From NCBI RefSeq assembly GCF_900182815.1, contig NZ_FXUA01000001.1, positions 620,001 to 684,000 on the forward strand: a DNA stretch of 64,000 bases, written 5' to 3'. Numbering within the stretch: the stretch's first letter is position 1; each line of letters starts with the position of its first letter. The notes beneath the pieces are model-generated. The model ran no database searches. It was not told the origin of the DNA and worked only from the letters and a program-made list of their open reading frames with translations. Both the position numbers and the translations under genes were made by a program. Origin of the DNA: Algoriphagus winogradskyi (lineage in GTDB: Bacteria; Bacteroidota; Bacteroidia; Cytophagales; Cyclobacteriaceae). This document shows positions 25,092-33,345 of the stretch, piece by piece.

Positions 25092-26029
25092 TTTGATTTC
25101 TTTTTATTATCACGTCCTAAACTGAATGTTCTTGCTATGTTAAATCCATAATAGATATCAGCATTTTCCCAAGTACCCGTATTTAACGCAATGAAATGGC
25201 GCTCTACCATTCCTCTGGCATTGGTGAAATGTAACTGGAATACGTGCCCGCCAGTATCTATATCCACTCCTAGGGAAAGTGAGTTATGATAGGGATAAGG
25301 TGTACCTGTTTCGAGTTGATAAGCATCTCGATCTGTGAAATTATAATAGTATTCGGCAGACAAGGTCACCCTATTACTCACTTTATATCTTCCCCCCATT
25401 CCTAGGGAGAATAGATTATTGTCCATGTATGGATTTTCCACCTTGTTGATGTGGATGAAGGTTGGAACCAATTGCATGGAGATTTTCTCGCTGAATTTCC
25501 TACCGATCAACAGTTGGCTGGTATAGGTTAATCTTTCTGCATTCGAATAGAATTTCATCTGACTTTCCGAATTCATCACATAGCCTGTTGCCATCGTGTT
25601 CACAGCCATACTGCCGTAGGCAGAAAGAGTGAAAGGAAATACATTGGACTGTCTCAGGAATTTGTACTTGCTGTAGAAGTCATACGTTTTCTCTTCAGAA
25701 CTCCTCCCTACTCCGACCAGCAGTCTATCTGTGATTCCATATTCCAATCCCAGACGAATTCTAGCCTCATCCAGTCCAAAGAAATTGGAAATAAACCCAC
25801 TGTTTACCGAGCCAAATCTATGGGAAATCCAAAAGTTCAAATGGTTCTTGGAAATAGTCTCCATGGTTTGTCCATTGATCAAGCGGGTTGCTTTGAAGGT
25901 TGCCTGAGTATAGACTGTTTCCTTTGGCAGCTCTTGATTCAGCATATTCAGCAAATCATCCTGCCCATAGGAGACCTTAGCCCCCATAAGGAAAATGATT
26001 AATACTGCAGTTTTCTTAAGTCTTTTCAT
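25088..26029 (-). CDS. DUF5777 family outer-membrane barrel-like protein
   Basis: A 313-residue exported protein of the Bacteroidota DUF5777 family (by memory of KATRLINGQTMETISKNHLNFWISHRFG, a family hallmark). Signal peptide MKRLKKTAVLIIFLMGAKVSYGQ, then alternating amphipathic strands (RIRLGLEYGITDRLLVGVGRSS, FTLSAYGSMAVNTMATGYVMN, LFSLGMGGRYKVSNRVTLSAEYYYNF, SLGVDIDTGGHVFQLHFTNA), consistent with an outer-membrane barrel. Function unknown. It sits between a Rieske lipoprotein and YceI, an arrangement I believe recurs in Bacteroidota. Confidence 0.78.
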   Translation of the reverse strand: MKRLKKTAVLIIFLMGAKVSYGQDDLLNMLNQELPKETVYTQATFKATRLINGQTMETISKNHLNFWISHRFGSVNSGFISNFFGLDEARIRLGLEYGITDRLLVGVGRSSEEKTYDFYSKYKFLRQSNVFPFTLSAYGSMAVNTMATGYVMNSESQMKFYSNAERLTYTSQLLIGRKFSEKISMQLVPTFIHINKVENPYMDNNLFSLGMGGRYKVSNRVTLSAEYYYNFTDRDAYQLETGTPYPYHNSLSLGVDIDTGGHVFQLHFTNARGMVERHFIALNTGTWENADIYYGFNIARTFSLGRDNKKKSK

Positions 26030-26046
26030 CTCAGTTTATCAAAAGA

Positions 26047-26487
26047 TTAAGCAAAGACATGAACTGATGTACCCGTAAATTCCGTGTTATAGGCTTTGAT
26101 TCCTTTCTTTCCTTCAGAATTAAGTCCTTTGCCTTCCAGCGTATATCTTGCTCCATGTTCGGTACAATAGAATTCATCGTTTCTAAACACCACCTTGGAT
26201 CTGTTTTCATGGGAACAAACTTGCGTGACAGCCGCAAAAGCATCTGTTGAAACTCTGGCTACTACAATCTTATTAATAACCAAATAGCCTCCGGTATTCA
26301 GGAGTTGCGCGTTCGCAGGATCATTTAGATCTAGGGTAAAATCTATTGCAGTAGGTCCATTTGTAGGATCACCTGCTTCATTGATACAGGATGATATAGC
26401 GGATGCACCGCAATAAATAGCCAAAAGAGAAGCGCCTTTGAATCCCATTGATTTAAGGAATTCCATTCTTGAGATTTTCTCGGTCAT
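26047..26487 (-). CDS. Rieske [2Fe-2S] lipoprotein
   Basis: A 146-residue single-domain Rieske protein. The cluster ligands are Cys91-x-His93 (QVCSHENR) and Cys108-x2-His111 (FYCTEHGARY), 14 residues apart between His93 and Cys108. The leader SRMEFLKSMGFKGASLLAIYCGASAISSC has a Tat-like hydrophobic stretch but only one arginine and ends with a lipobox-like cysteine, so export and lipidation are likely. It is a high-potential electron carrier in the family, outside any bc1 complex here. It starts 17 bases before the DUF5777 gene and about 90 bases after the VIT gene, with a palindrome (26531-26546) between. Confidence 0.88.
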   Translation of the reverse strand: MTEKISRMEFLKSMGFKGASLLAIYCGASAISSCINEAGDPTNGPTAIDFTLDLNDPANAQLLNTGGYLVINKIVVARVSTDAFAAVTQVCSHENRSKVVFRNDEFYCTEHGARYTLEGKGLNSEGKKGIKAYNTEFTGTSVHVFA

Positions 26488-26530
26488 GAGTTCTAGTAGT
26501 TAAGTTTAAGATTTAGGGTAAGTATTGTAG

Positions 26531-26546
26531 GTGAGTAGGTACTCAC
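26531..26546. promoter_or_regulatory. Perfect palindrome ahead of the Rieske gene
   Basis: GTGAGTA-gg-TACTCAC is a 7-bp inverted repeat with a two-base centre, in the 91-base spacer between the VIT stop and the Rieske start. It is a candidate repressor site or short hairpin. Confidence 0.45.
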
Positions 26547-26578
26547 AAGGGTAATTTGTAGTTAGGTAAGGTAGGCTC

Positions 26579-27289
26579 TTATGCCAAATTCACTCCGAAT
26601 ACGTAACCAATTAGTGCAGTGATTCCCATAGCCACTGTACCCCAGAAAGTAATCCGAAGTACTGGTTTGAGGATTGGAGAGCCTCCCGTTCGGGCGGAAA
26701 CTGCTCCTAGAATTGCTAAAAATAAAATTGCAGAACCGTAGAGATAGATTTCCATCTGTTCTATGGGCATAAATAAAGCCACAAGTAAGGGGAGAATTCC
26801 TCCCACCGTAAATGAGGCTCCTGAAGCCATAGCTGCCTGAATCGGATGTGCTTGTGATATTTGATTAATACCCAATTCATCTCTGACATGGGCTGCCAAT
26901 GCATCCTTTTGGGTGAGTTCTAGGGCGACAAGTTGTGCAGTTTGTTTACTTAACCCTCGCTCTTCATAGATAGAAGCCAATCTCTGGAGTTCAATTTCAG
27001 GCATTTCTTCAAGCTCCACTTTTTCACGCTTGATATCAGCTTTCTCTACGTCAGTCTGGGAACTTACACTCACGTATTCTCCAGCAGCCATAGAAAGTGC
27101 TCCAGCTACAAGTCCAGCTAGAGTCGCCAGGATAATAGGATCCCGCAGATTCGAAGCTGCTGCCACTCCAATAGCCAAACTGGAAGTGGACAAAATCCCG
27201 TCATTCGCTCCCAAAACAGCAGCTCTCAGCCAGTTGCTTCGCTGCACATAATGCACTGCCAAATAATCATCAACCAGTTCTGATTTCAT
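26579..27289 (-). CDS. VIT1/CCC1 family transporter-like membrane protein
   Basis: A 236-residue membrane protein of the VIT1/CCC1 family, whose plant and yeast members move Fe2+ or Mn2+. Seen: the N-terminal signature NWLRAAVLGANDGILSTSSLAIGV with the usual Asn-Asp-Gly, then GLVAGALSMAAGEYVSVSSQTD and a cytoplasmic helical metal-binding-like domain rich in glutamate (KREKVELEEMPEIELQRL), followed by three C-terminal membrane helices (ASFTVGGILPLLVALFMP, AILFLAILGAVSA, GTVAMGITALIGYVFG). About five helices in all, as known. Its start lies 59 bases after a four-copy CTTAAG array, so it may be a target of an OmpR-type response regulator. Confidence 0.9.
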   Translation of the reverse strand: MKSELVDDYLAVHYVQRSNWLRAAVLGANDGILSTSSLAIGVAAASNLRDPIILATLAGLVAGALSMAAGEYVSVSSQTDVEKADIKREKVELEEMPEIELQRLASIYEERGLSKQTAQLVALELTQKDALAAHVRDELGINQISQAHPIQAAMASGASFTVGGILPLLVALFMPIEQMEIYLYGSAILFLAILGAVSARTGGSPILKPVLRITFWGTVAMGITALIGYVFGVNLA

Positions 27290-27348
27290 ATCTCTAATTT
27301 ATTCCTTTTGACTTTATTAGCTCTCTAGTACTAAGCTCTGGATCATAT

Positions 27349-27387
27349 CTTAAGTATATCTTAATCAATCCTTAAGCTAATCTTAAG
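27349..27387. promoter_or_regulatory. Four CTTAA(G/T) hexamers at an 11-bp period, OmpR/PmrA-type site
   Basis: CTTAAG (27349-27354), CTTAAT (27360-27365), CTTAAG (27371-27376) and CTTAAG (27382-27387) are separated by exactly five bases each. This is the layout of the PmrA box (YTTAAK-N5-YTTAAK) and of OmpR-family direct repeats in general. It lies 60-98 bases before the VIT start and just after the stop of the ArnT-like gene, in a genome stretch that also encodes an OmpR-type regulator (34626-35300). Confidence 0.7.
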
Positions 27388-27393
27388 CTTCAC

Positions 27394-29655
27394 TCATTCT
27401 GCTCTTTGGAACTGGGTTATTCTCCATCCATCTACTACCTGAAGTTCCATCCATGATCCTCTTTCTTTTAGATCGGGCAGTTCCTTTTTTTCCTTTGAAA
27501 TCCAAATCGAATTATTAGGTGCTTTATCAATAATCCACGCAGAATCCGATTGCAAATCGATCAACTCAGATTCCCATTTTTTATTCTGTTGAAATTGCGT
27601 TTCTCTGTTTAGGCTTTCATCTCCGTCATATACGGAGATCACTTCCAACACAGAATTGAATAGCACTGAAGGCAATCGCTTATTGAAAATGATCACTTCT
27701 TTTGTTGCTGGCTTATTTTTCATAATCCATTCCGTAACCCGATGCGTATCATTTGTCAAACCCGGATTTTGGCTCATGAAATAGGTCGACATCCCAGTCA
27801 AACCCATCGTGAAAATAAAAGCTGAAATCACAGCTCTCTCCATTCTTCGAATGTCAACTTTCTGCAAAGTCAAAAGAAGGGAAGCAGTCATAAACCAGAT
27901 AAAGTAAAATTTGTAATTCAGCGTGATCTTCGGCCCTATCAAAGTCAAAGAAGCCAAGACAATCATCAATATCACATGAAAACCCAGTTGCCACCGCTCC
28001 CATAATCTCTGTTGAGAATCGCTCAGCTTTTCCCAATAATAGATCGCTCCTATAGCCAAACCAGAATAAAGGGGTAAAATATAAAGCACCAGTTTGGACT
28101 GACTGAGAGAGAAAAACACCAGCGGTAAAAGCACCCACATCACCAGCAAAGCTCCTTGCTTCACGAAATCAACTCGTTTGAGCGGAATCTTCTTCAAAAG
28201 AATACTTACCCAAGGAAAAGCTGTCCCCAGTAATACTGCTCCGTAAAACCAGAAGGGTTGACCCCGGTGGAAGGTATCTGTCGCGAATCGATCAATCGTA
28301 TGTTTGAACAGGAAGTAATTGAGGAAGCGATCATCTTCCAAATACAAGAAGACAAACCAACTCAGCCCAATTCCCAGCATCAGTACTATTCCAGCCAAGT
28401 GGATTTTGAATGACCCCATTTTCTGCTTTATCACAAGAACTTGATAAATCCAGATCAAAAGCGGCACAATCAGCACCACCGGGCCTTTTGTCAAAAAGCC
28501 AATTCCCAGAAAAGCATAGCACACAAGTAGTTTCCACGGCTTTTTATCCTCCAAAAAAACAAACCAGAAATACAATGCAGCCAAAACGAAAAGTGCCAAA
28601 AATGTGTCCGTAGTCAGCGCTCTACTTCCTATGATCAAAGTAGGAAATGAAGCATAAAGCATAGCGGAAAGAAACGCAGGATTGGATCGCCTAAAGAAAA
28701 TTAAAGCGATCTTATACACTAGCCAGATCTGAAGAAGCACTGAAATCTGAAGTAGGAATCTAGCCGAAAATGGAGAAATCCCCAGAACCTTATAGCTCAA
28801 TGCCGTTAGCCAATAAGCCACAGGCGGCTTATGGTAATGGTAGATCCCCATCAGTTGAGGATGTAACCAATCTCCGGTTTGCACCATTTCTTTGGCGATC
28901 TCAGCATAGCGTGCTTCGCTGGATTCGGTAACTGACCAAGCTCCCAAGTTGAAGAATAAGGCCATTCCCACTAAAGCGAGTAACAAAATCATTCTCATGC
29001 TTTTGATCCGATCCAAGAAACTGAGCTTTGCTTCATTGGCTGCCCCGTAGTGTATCATCAGATTTCTTCCATACACCAAAACCCCAAAGGCCTGCCCAAT
29101 AAATAGCACAGAGTCTTTGCGCAGAATCGCATAAGAAGCGATCAGGACTGCACCCACCAAACTGATGTACCAAAAACTCAACGGAAACTCAGATTCTTTG
29201 CTTCGTTCGGATTCAAACCATTGTACCACAAATCGGGTCGTAAAAATAACCTGACCCAGCGTCCCCCAAGTGAGCAGCATTCCACTGATCTCAGGATTAT
29301 GCACCAAGCTGCGGAAGTCGTAGTGCGCATGAAATACCAAATATCCCAGAAATAGGATTGGCAGGAAAACAAAGCCCAATTGAATCCATTTCGGAAAAAG
29401 CTGCCATGCATTTTGGATTTTAAGGTTTCGGATATAAATAAAGTATCCCACTAATTGACCACCCACGATTACGAGATCTTGGCGAAATGTCCCATAAACC
29501 AGCAATAGAAAGGAAGCAACTAAGCTGAGTTGCCAAAAAATAACCGGAGAAAGCACTTTTCCTGCTTTCTCAGACTTCACCAATTGAATCAGAAATCGAG
29601 CTGAGAACAAGCCTTGAGCGAGAAAACCAATCCAAAGTAGAAAGGAGCTATTCAT
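27394..29655 (-). CDS. Two LAB_N domains fused to an ArnT-like GT-C glycosyltransferase
   Basis: A 753-residue integral membrane protein. Residues 1-85 and 125-205 are two copies of the LAB_N (lipid A biosynthesis N-terminal) membrane domain: each shows an (S/T)ARF(L/V)xQ start, a PxSFWxxSLV helix and a YxxxR(K/Q)D plus GQxxGxxxYxRN end. From about 220 on it is a GT-C transferase of the PMT/ArnT type with SVTESSEARYAEIAKEM near 245, HKPPVAYWL near 277 and about ten further helices. ArnT transfers a sugar from undecaprenyl phosphate to lipid A. It overlaps the GT2 gene by 8 bases, which would supply the polyprenyl-phosphate sugar. Fusion of LAB_N to the transferase is the odd point. Confidence 0.86.
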   Translation of the reverse strand: MNSSFLLWIGFLAQGLFSARFLIQLVKSEKAGKVLSPVIFWQLSLVASFLLLVYGTFRQDLVIVGGQLVGYFIYIRNLKIQNAWQLFPKWIQLGFVFLPILFLGYLVFHAHYDFRSLVHNPEISGMLLTWGTLGQVIFTTRFVVQWFESERSKESEFPLSFWYISLVGAVLIASYAILRKDSVLFIGQAFGVLVYGRNLMIHYGAANEAKLSFLDRIKSMRMILLLALVGMALFFNLGAWSVTESSEARYAEIAKEMVQTGDWLHPQLMGIYHYHKPPVAYWLTALSYKVLGISPFSARFLLQISVLLQIWLVYKIALIFFRRSNPAFLSAMLYASFPTLIIGSRALTTDTFLALFVLAALYFWFVFLEDKKPWKLLVCYAFLGIGFLTKGPVVLIVPLLIWIYQVLVIKQKMGSFKIHLAGIVLMLGIGLSWFVFLYLEDDRFLNYFLFKHTIDRFATDTFHRGQPFWFYGAVLLGTAFPWVSILLKKIPLKRVDFVKQGALLVMWVLLPLVFFSLSQSKLVLYILPLYSGLAIGAIYYWEKLSDSQQRLWERWQLGFHVILMIVLASLTLIGPKITLNYKFYFIWFMTASLLLTLQKVDIRRMERAVISAFIFTMGLTGMSTYFMSQNPGLTNDTHRVTEWIMKNKPATKEVIIFNKRLPSVLFNSVLEVISVYDGDESLNRETQFQQNKKWESELIDLQSDSAWIIDKAPNNSIWISKEKKELPDLKERGSWMELQVVDGWRITQFQRAE

Positions 29656-30400
29656 GGATTACTGCTTTATGTCTTTTGATAGAATTCTCAGAAATGGTAT
29701 AAACAGACTGACGCTTCATCATCCAGCGCAGCGCAAGGGTATCCTGAAGTGGTGATAAAAGCCGATTCCAAAGATTGAACTTAGATTTGCCAGTAATTCT
29801 TGGGAAGTGTTTCACGGGTATTTCTATCACTTTTTTACCTTGAATCAATGCCAACGCAGGAAAGAACCGATGCATACCTTTGAAAAAAGGCATTTCCATG
29901 GCGACCGATCTTCTCATAATTTTCAGCGGACAGCCTGAATCATGCACCCCGTCATGCAGCATGGAATCCCGAAACCAATTAGCAAAACTGGAAGACATTT
30001 TCTTAACTGTGCTGTCCTTACGTCCCTCTCTTCTACCTGTCACCAGATCGTAATGAGGGATCATTGCTTCCAGCTTGAGGAAGTCGATAGGGTCTGTCTG
30101 CAAGTCAGCATCTATATACCCTACCCATTTGGTCATAGATCTTTCAAATCCCGCGCGAATTGCTGCACTCAGTCCTGCATTTTTATTAAAAGAGAGATAC
30201 TCAACATACGCATCATGATCAGCAAGTTTCTTAATTTCAATCAGGCTATTATCTGTAGAACCATCATTGACCAAGAGTAGCTTCACTTCAAATTTGGAAG
30301 AGTTGATATACTCTTCAAATGCAGGTAAAAGCCGAGCAATCCCCTCTTCTTCATTGAAGATGGGGATGATGATAGTGATTCCGTAAGCATTTTCTTTCAT
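29648..30400 (-). CDS. Glycosyltransferase family 2, polyprenyl-phosphate sugar synthase-like
   Basis: A cytoplasmic GT2 enzyme, probably loading a sugar onto undecaprenyl phosphate. Seen: TIIIPIFNEEEGIARLLPAFEEYI, LLLVNDGSTDNSL, FNKNAGLSAAIRAGFE, the DxD motif VGYIDADLQTDPIDF and a ArnC/DPM1-like YDLVTGRREGRKDS. No C-terminal membrane helices, which distinguishes it from full ArnC/GtrB proteins. I take the ATG at 30400; an in-frame ATG at 30415 is 15 bases upstream. It sits 20 bases after the outer-membrane receptor stop and overlaps the ArnT-like gene, so its product most likely supplies that transferase. Confidence 0.9.
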   Translation of the reverse strand: MKENAYGITIIIPIFNEEEGIARLLPAFEEYINSSKFEVKLLLVNDGSTDNSLIEIKKLADHDAYVEYLSFNKNAGLSAAIRAGFERSMTKWVGYIDADLQTDPIDFLKLEAMIPHYDLVTGRREGRKDSTVKKMSSSFANWFRDSMLHDGVHDSGCPLKIMRRSVAMEMPFFKGMHRFFPALALIQGKKVIEIPVKHFPRITGKSKFNLWNRLLSPLQDTLALRWMMKRQSVYTISENSIKRHKAVIHE

Positions 30401-30420
30401 GGGAAATCCAGTCAAAACCG

Positions 30421-32829
30421 TTAAAATTTATAACTATAGCCTACCCTGATTACCTGAGTCTCGTAATAATCGGTGCTAGTGTAGCTGAAGTCATTTCCAT
30501 CAATCGTCTTCTTGATCATCATAGTGTTCAGCAAATCAGTGGCGTTGAGAAACAACTCTCCATTTCCTTGCTGTACCGTTCTCTTCAATCCCATGTCCAG
30601 TGAGAACCTAGCCTGGATTTTTCCCTGTGGAATAATATCCGGTGCCAAATAGATAGCTGTCAACTGTCCAGAAAAACCATCCGAAAATTTGAATTTCGAG
30701 TTCCACTTTACGTTTCCCGAAAAAATCTCCTGCTTGTCTGCGGAGAATAAATGTGGCGTAGGGTATTGGTTTTCCACTGTAAATGCATCGATCTGATTAT
30801 GATATCCAGTCAGATTCAGGTCAAAGGAATACCAATCTGTGACATCCTGATCCCAAAAAATTTCCAAACCAGAGTTGTAGCTTTTGTCAGCATTCTGATA
30901 GATCGCGTAGATCAGTGTACTTCCCGGCACTGTCGTAGATATTCGCGTGATCGTGCCATCGACCATCCGGTAATATGCCGCGGTGTATAGATAGCCAGTA
31001 CTCCACCCTGCTTTCCAGCCCAGTTCATAGAAATTAGTGAATTGAGGTTTCAAAGCTGGATTTCCCACTTTGATAATCTCAGCATCATCATACTTTGGAA
31101 AAATCCTGATATCAACTTCATTTGGTCTATCTACACGCCTGTTGTAAGATAGCGTAAGTTTATTTAACTCATTGATTTTAAAAGATATCCGTGCATTCGG
31201 AAAAGGTTGGAAGTAATTATAGCCATCACTTTTGTAAGTTGGATGATTTGGATTTACCTCGTAATCCAGATCTATGTATTCCAGTCTCAGTCCTATTTCC
31301 CATTCCCACTTTTTACTTTCATAAATATAATTTCCATAGACCGCGGGAATTATCTCCCTGTAAGTAGCCGATCCACCGGCTAAAGAATCAATCGGAGAAT
31401 TCAAGCCTGGAAAAAACTGCATGTTGGTAGGAATCCAGCGTCTCCGTAATTTCAAGCCAGTTTCAAGACGACCATTTTTCAAGGGTTTTACATAATCTAG
31501 CGTCAGATCTATGACATTCTCATCGGAAAGCAATTTGAATGCATCCTCTCCTGTATAGCTCGGCAAGGTATTGGTGAAAAAATACTGTTCGTCTTCCCGG
31601 TGAAAGGTATAATTCAAGCCAGCGAAAAGGCTATGTCCCGGGTCTGTAAAATTGTGTTTGAAATCGACTGTCGCCATCACAGTAGTCTTCAACTCATCTT
31701 CCAGAAACTGCCAAAATCTCAATTGCTCCGAGTAATCTCCATTATAAAAAGGCTGATCTCCACGATCGATGATTTTTTCACTTCCGAACATCCCAGAAAC
31801 AGTGAGCGTGTTCGCAGCATCAATTGCCCAATCCACTCCCGCCCGAGTGGTCAGGAAATTAGTATTTCTGTTACGTTTCAGTTGCTGATTGATGACCGTG
31901 CCATCATCGTATGTCCGTGTCACGAACTCATTTTTATTCAATGTTTGAGTATAGAGATTATCCGCCTGAAGGAAAAAATTCACATCCTTCTTTCGATAAT
32001 TCAGCGAAAGTGATGGGTTGATTTTTGGCGTAGCCTGATACTGTGGACGAATTCCAGGAAGGTTTGCTTTCTTTTCCCAAAGCGCACCAAGCCCAAGTGC
32101 CATACCTACCGTTCCATTAAACCCTTCCTGCTTCTCCTTTTTGAGAATGATGTTGATGATCCCACCATTTCCATTGGCATCAAACTTAGCGGAGGGATTA
32201 TTGATGATTTCAATCTTTTGGACAGAAGATGCAGGCAAATTATCCAGTCCAGACTGATTGCCAAAGCCAGTCAAGGCGGTCTGTTTTCCATCGATCAGTA
32301 CGGTCACGCGGTTATTTCCACGGATTTGAACTTGTCCCTCCACTACAGCAACACCAGGAAGATTGGACATAGACTGAAGAACAGAACCGCCACTTTGGCT
32401 AATATTCTCGCTCAAATCGTAGGTCTTCTTATCCATCTTGGAGCTTAAGGCATCCTGAACTCCCACCACTTCCACCGCACCCAATTCTTGATAGGAGTCC
32501 GTCATCACGATTTCCCCTATATTCAAAAATGCAGAGCTGGAACCGACAAATAAGGAGGTCTTGCTCGTCTGGAATCCAATAAAGCTAGCCTCCAACACAT
32601 AGTCTCCCGGCGCTACATCCGAGAGGGTGAAAAGTCCTGACTCATCAGAAATCGCACCTGTGACGAACCCTGAATCTGAGGCAGTTTTGAGTATTACATT
32701 TACGAAAGACAAAGCTTCCTGAGAAGCTTTGTCCGTAATTTTTCCTGAAAGTTTCACTTTTGTTTCTTGGGCGAAAACTGCCTGAGAAACTACTAATAGG
32801 GCTATCAGGAGTTGGTTTTTAATCTTCAT
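30421..32829 (-). CDS. TonB-family outer-membrane beta-barrel receptor with carboxypeptidase-like domain
   Basis: An 802-residue outer-membrane protein. Signal peptide ends near QAVFAQE; residues 25-110 form a carboxypeptidase-regulatory-like beta sandwich (LSGKITDKASQEALSFVNVILK); 130-230 the plug (SVLQSMSNLPGVAVVEGQVQIRGNNRVTVLIDGK, NPSAKFDANGNGGIINIILKK); the rest is the C-terminal barrel of the Bacteroidota outer membrane beta-barrel family (PF14905-like), ending in QVIRVGYSYKF. Ligand unknown. The gene overlaps the PepSY-like gene upstream by 11 bases and precedes the GT2 gene, so it is the centre of a six-gene unit that begins with a two-component system. Its kind is often regulated in response to metals or antimicrobial peptides. 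Confidence 0.88.
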   Translation of the reverse strand: MKIKNQLLIALLVVSQAVFAQETKVKLSGKITDKASQEALSFVNVILKTASDSGFVTGAISDESGLFTLSDVAPGDYVLEASFIGFQTSKTSLFVGSSSAFLNIGEIVMTDSYQELGAVEVVGVQDALSSKMDKKTYDLSENISQSGGSVLQSMSNLPGVAVVEGQVQIRGNNRVTVLIDGKQTALTGFGNQSGLDNLPASSVQKIEIINNPSAKFDANGNGGIINIILKKEKQEGFNGTVGMALGLGALWEKKANLPGIRPQYQATPKINPSLSLNYRKKDVNFFLQADNLYTQTLNKNEFVTRTYDDGTVINQQLKRNRNTNFLTTRAGVDWAIDAANTLTVSGMFGSEKIIDRGDQPFYNGDYSEQLRFWQFLEDELKTTVMATVDFKHNFTDPGHSLFAGLNYTFHREDEQYFFTNTLPSYTGEDAFKLLSDENVIDLTLDYVKPLKNGRLETGLKLRRRWIPTNMQFFPGLNSPIDSLAGGSATYREIIPAVYGNYIYESKKWEWEIGLRLEYIDLDYEVNPNHPTYKSDGYNYFQPFPNARISFKINELNKLTLSYNRRVDRPNEVDIRIFPKYDDAEIIKVGNPALKPQFTNFYELGWKAGWSTGYLYTAAYYRMVDGTITRISTTVPGSTLIYAIYQNADKSYNSGLEIFWDQDVTDWYSFDLNLTGYHNQIDAFTVENQYPTPHLFSADKQEIFSGNVKWNSKFKFSDGFSGQLTAIYLAPDIIPQGKIQARFSLDMGLKRTVQQGNGELFLNATDLLNTMMIKKTIDGNDFSYTSTDYYETQVIRVGYSYKF

Positions 32830-33280
32830 CGTCTTCTTCGATCGCTTTCTTTTCCAGTAATTTTTCCTCGAGGTCGAACACCAATTCCCATTCTTCTTCG
32901 CCTTTTTCTACTGCAACTTCATAGACGCTACCATCCGCTTTTTCAGAGATTTCAGCCTCTTCGATTTTGAATCCTGCAAAATCCTGAGCTAAAGTCTGTT
33001 TGATCGCTTCTGGAATTTCAGTTGTTTTGATCTCGTGCTCGGTCTCTTGCCATGTTCCGCCTGTTAAAAAATTGGCTGAGTATTCTTTTCCATCCTGATT
33101 GAATTCTGCTTCCCATTCGGTCGCAGATTCCATATCCCAGTTCACTTTTTTTGCTTTAGGAAATTTCTGAAAAAAAGCATTTTTTACAGCTGATGGCACT
33201 TCATTTTCAGTATGCTCTTGGGCACATACACCTGCCGAAAGCAAAAGGCCAATCGATAAAATTGTAAAGTACTTTTGCAT
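32819..33280 (-). CDS. Exported PepSY-like protein (DUF2874 type)
   Basis: A 153-residue periplasmic protein with signal peptide ending near SAGVCAQE. It contains two PepSY-like repeats: VPSAVKNAFFQKFPKAKKVNWDMESATEWEAEFNQDGKEYSANF and IPEAIKQTLAQDFAGFKIEEAEISEKADGSVYEVAVEKGEEEWELVFD, the latter followed by an acidic tail EKLLEKKAIEEDDED that may bind cations. Such proteins are common beside Bacteroidota two-component systems and are thought to act as periplasmic inhibitors or modulators. It follows the sensor kinase gene by 59 bases, and a leader with paired direct and inverted repeats (33292-33345) hints at its own promoter. Confidence 0.85.
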   Translation of the reverse strand: MQKYFTILSIGLLLSAGVCAQEHTENEVPSAVKNAFFQKFPKAKKVNWDMESATEWEAEFNQDGKEYSANFLTGGTWQETEHEIKTTEIPEAIKQTLAQDFAGFKIEEAEISEKADGSVYEVAVEKGEEEWELVFDLEEKLLEKKAIEEDDED

Positions 33281-33291
33281 TAGAAATTTGG

Positions 33292-33345
33292 GTTTGGTAA
33301 AAATGATTACCCAAACTTCACATGAGATTTAGAAGACATTTAGAA
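33292..33345 (-). promoter_or_regulatory. Direct repeats and inverted repeat before the PepSY gene
   Basis: On the minus strand TTCTAAA occurs twice, 11 bases apart (33339-33345 and 33328-33334), the spacing of OmpR-type direct repeats. Nearer the start is an imperfect inverted repeat GTTTGGTAA/TTACCCAAAC (33292-33300, 33307-33316). Both overlap or follow the end of the kinase gene. Confidence 0.45.
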
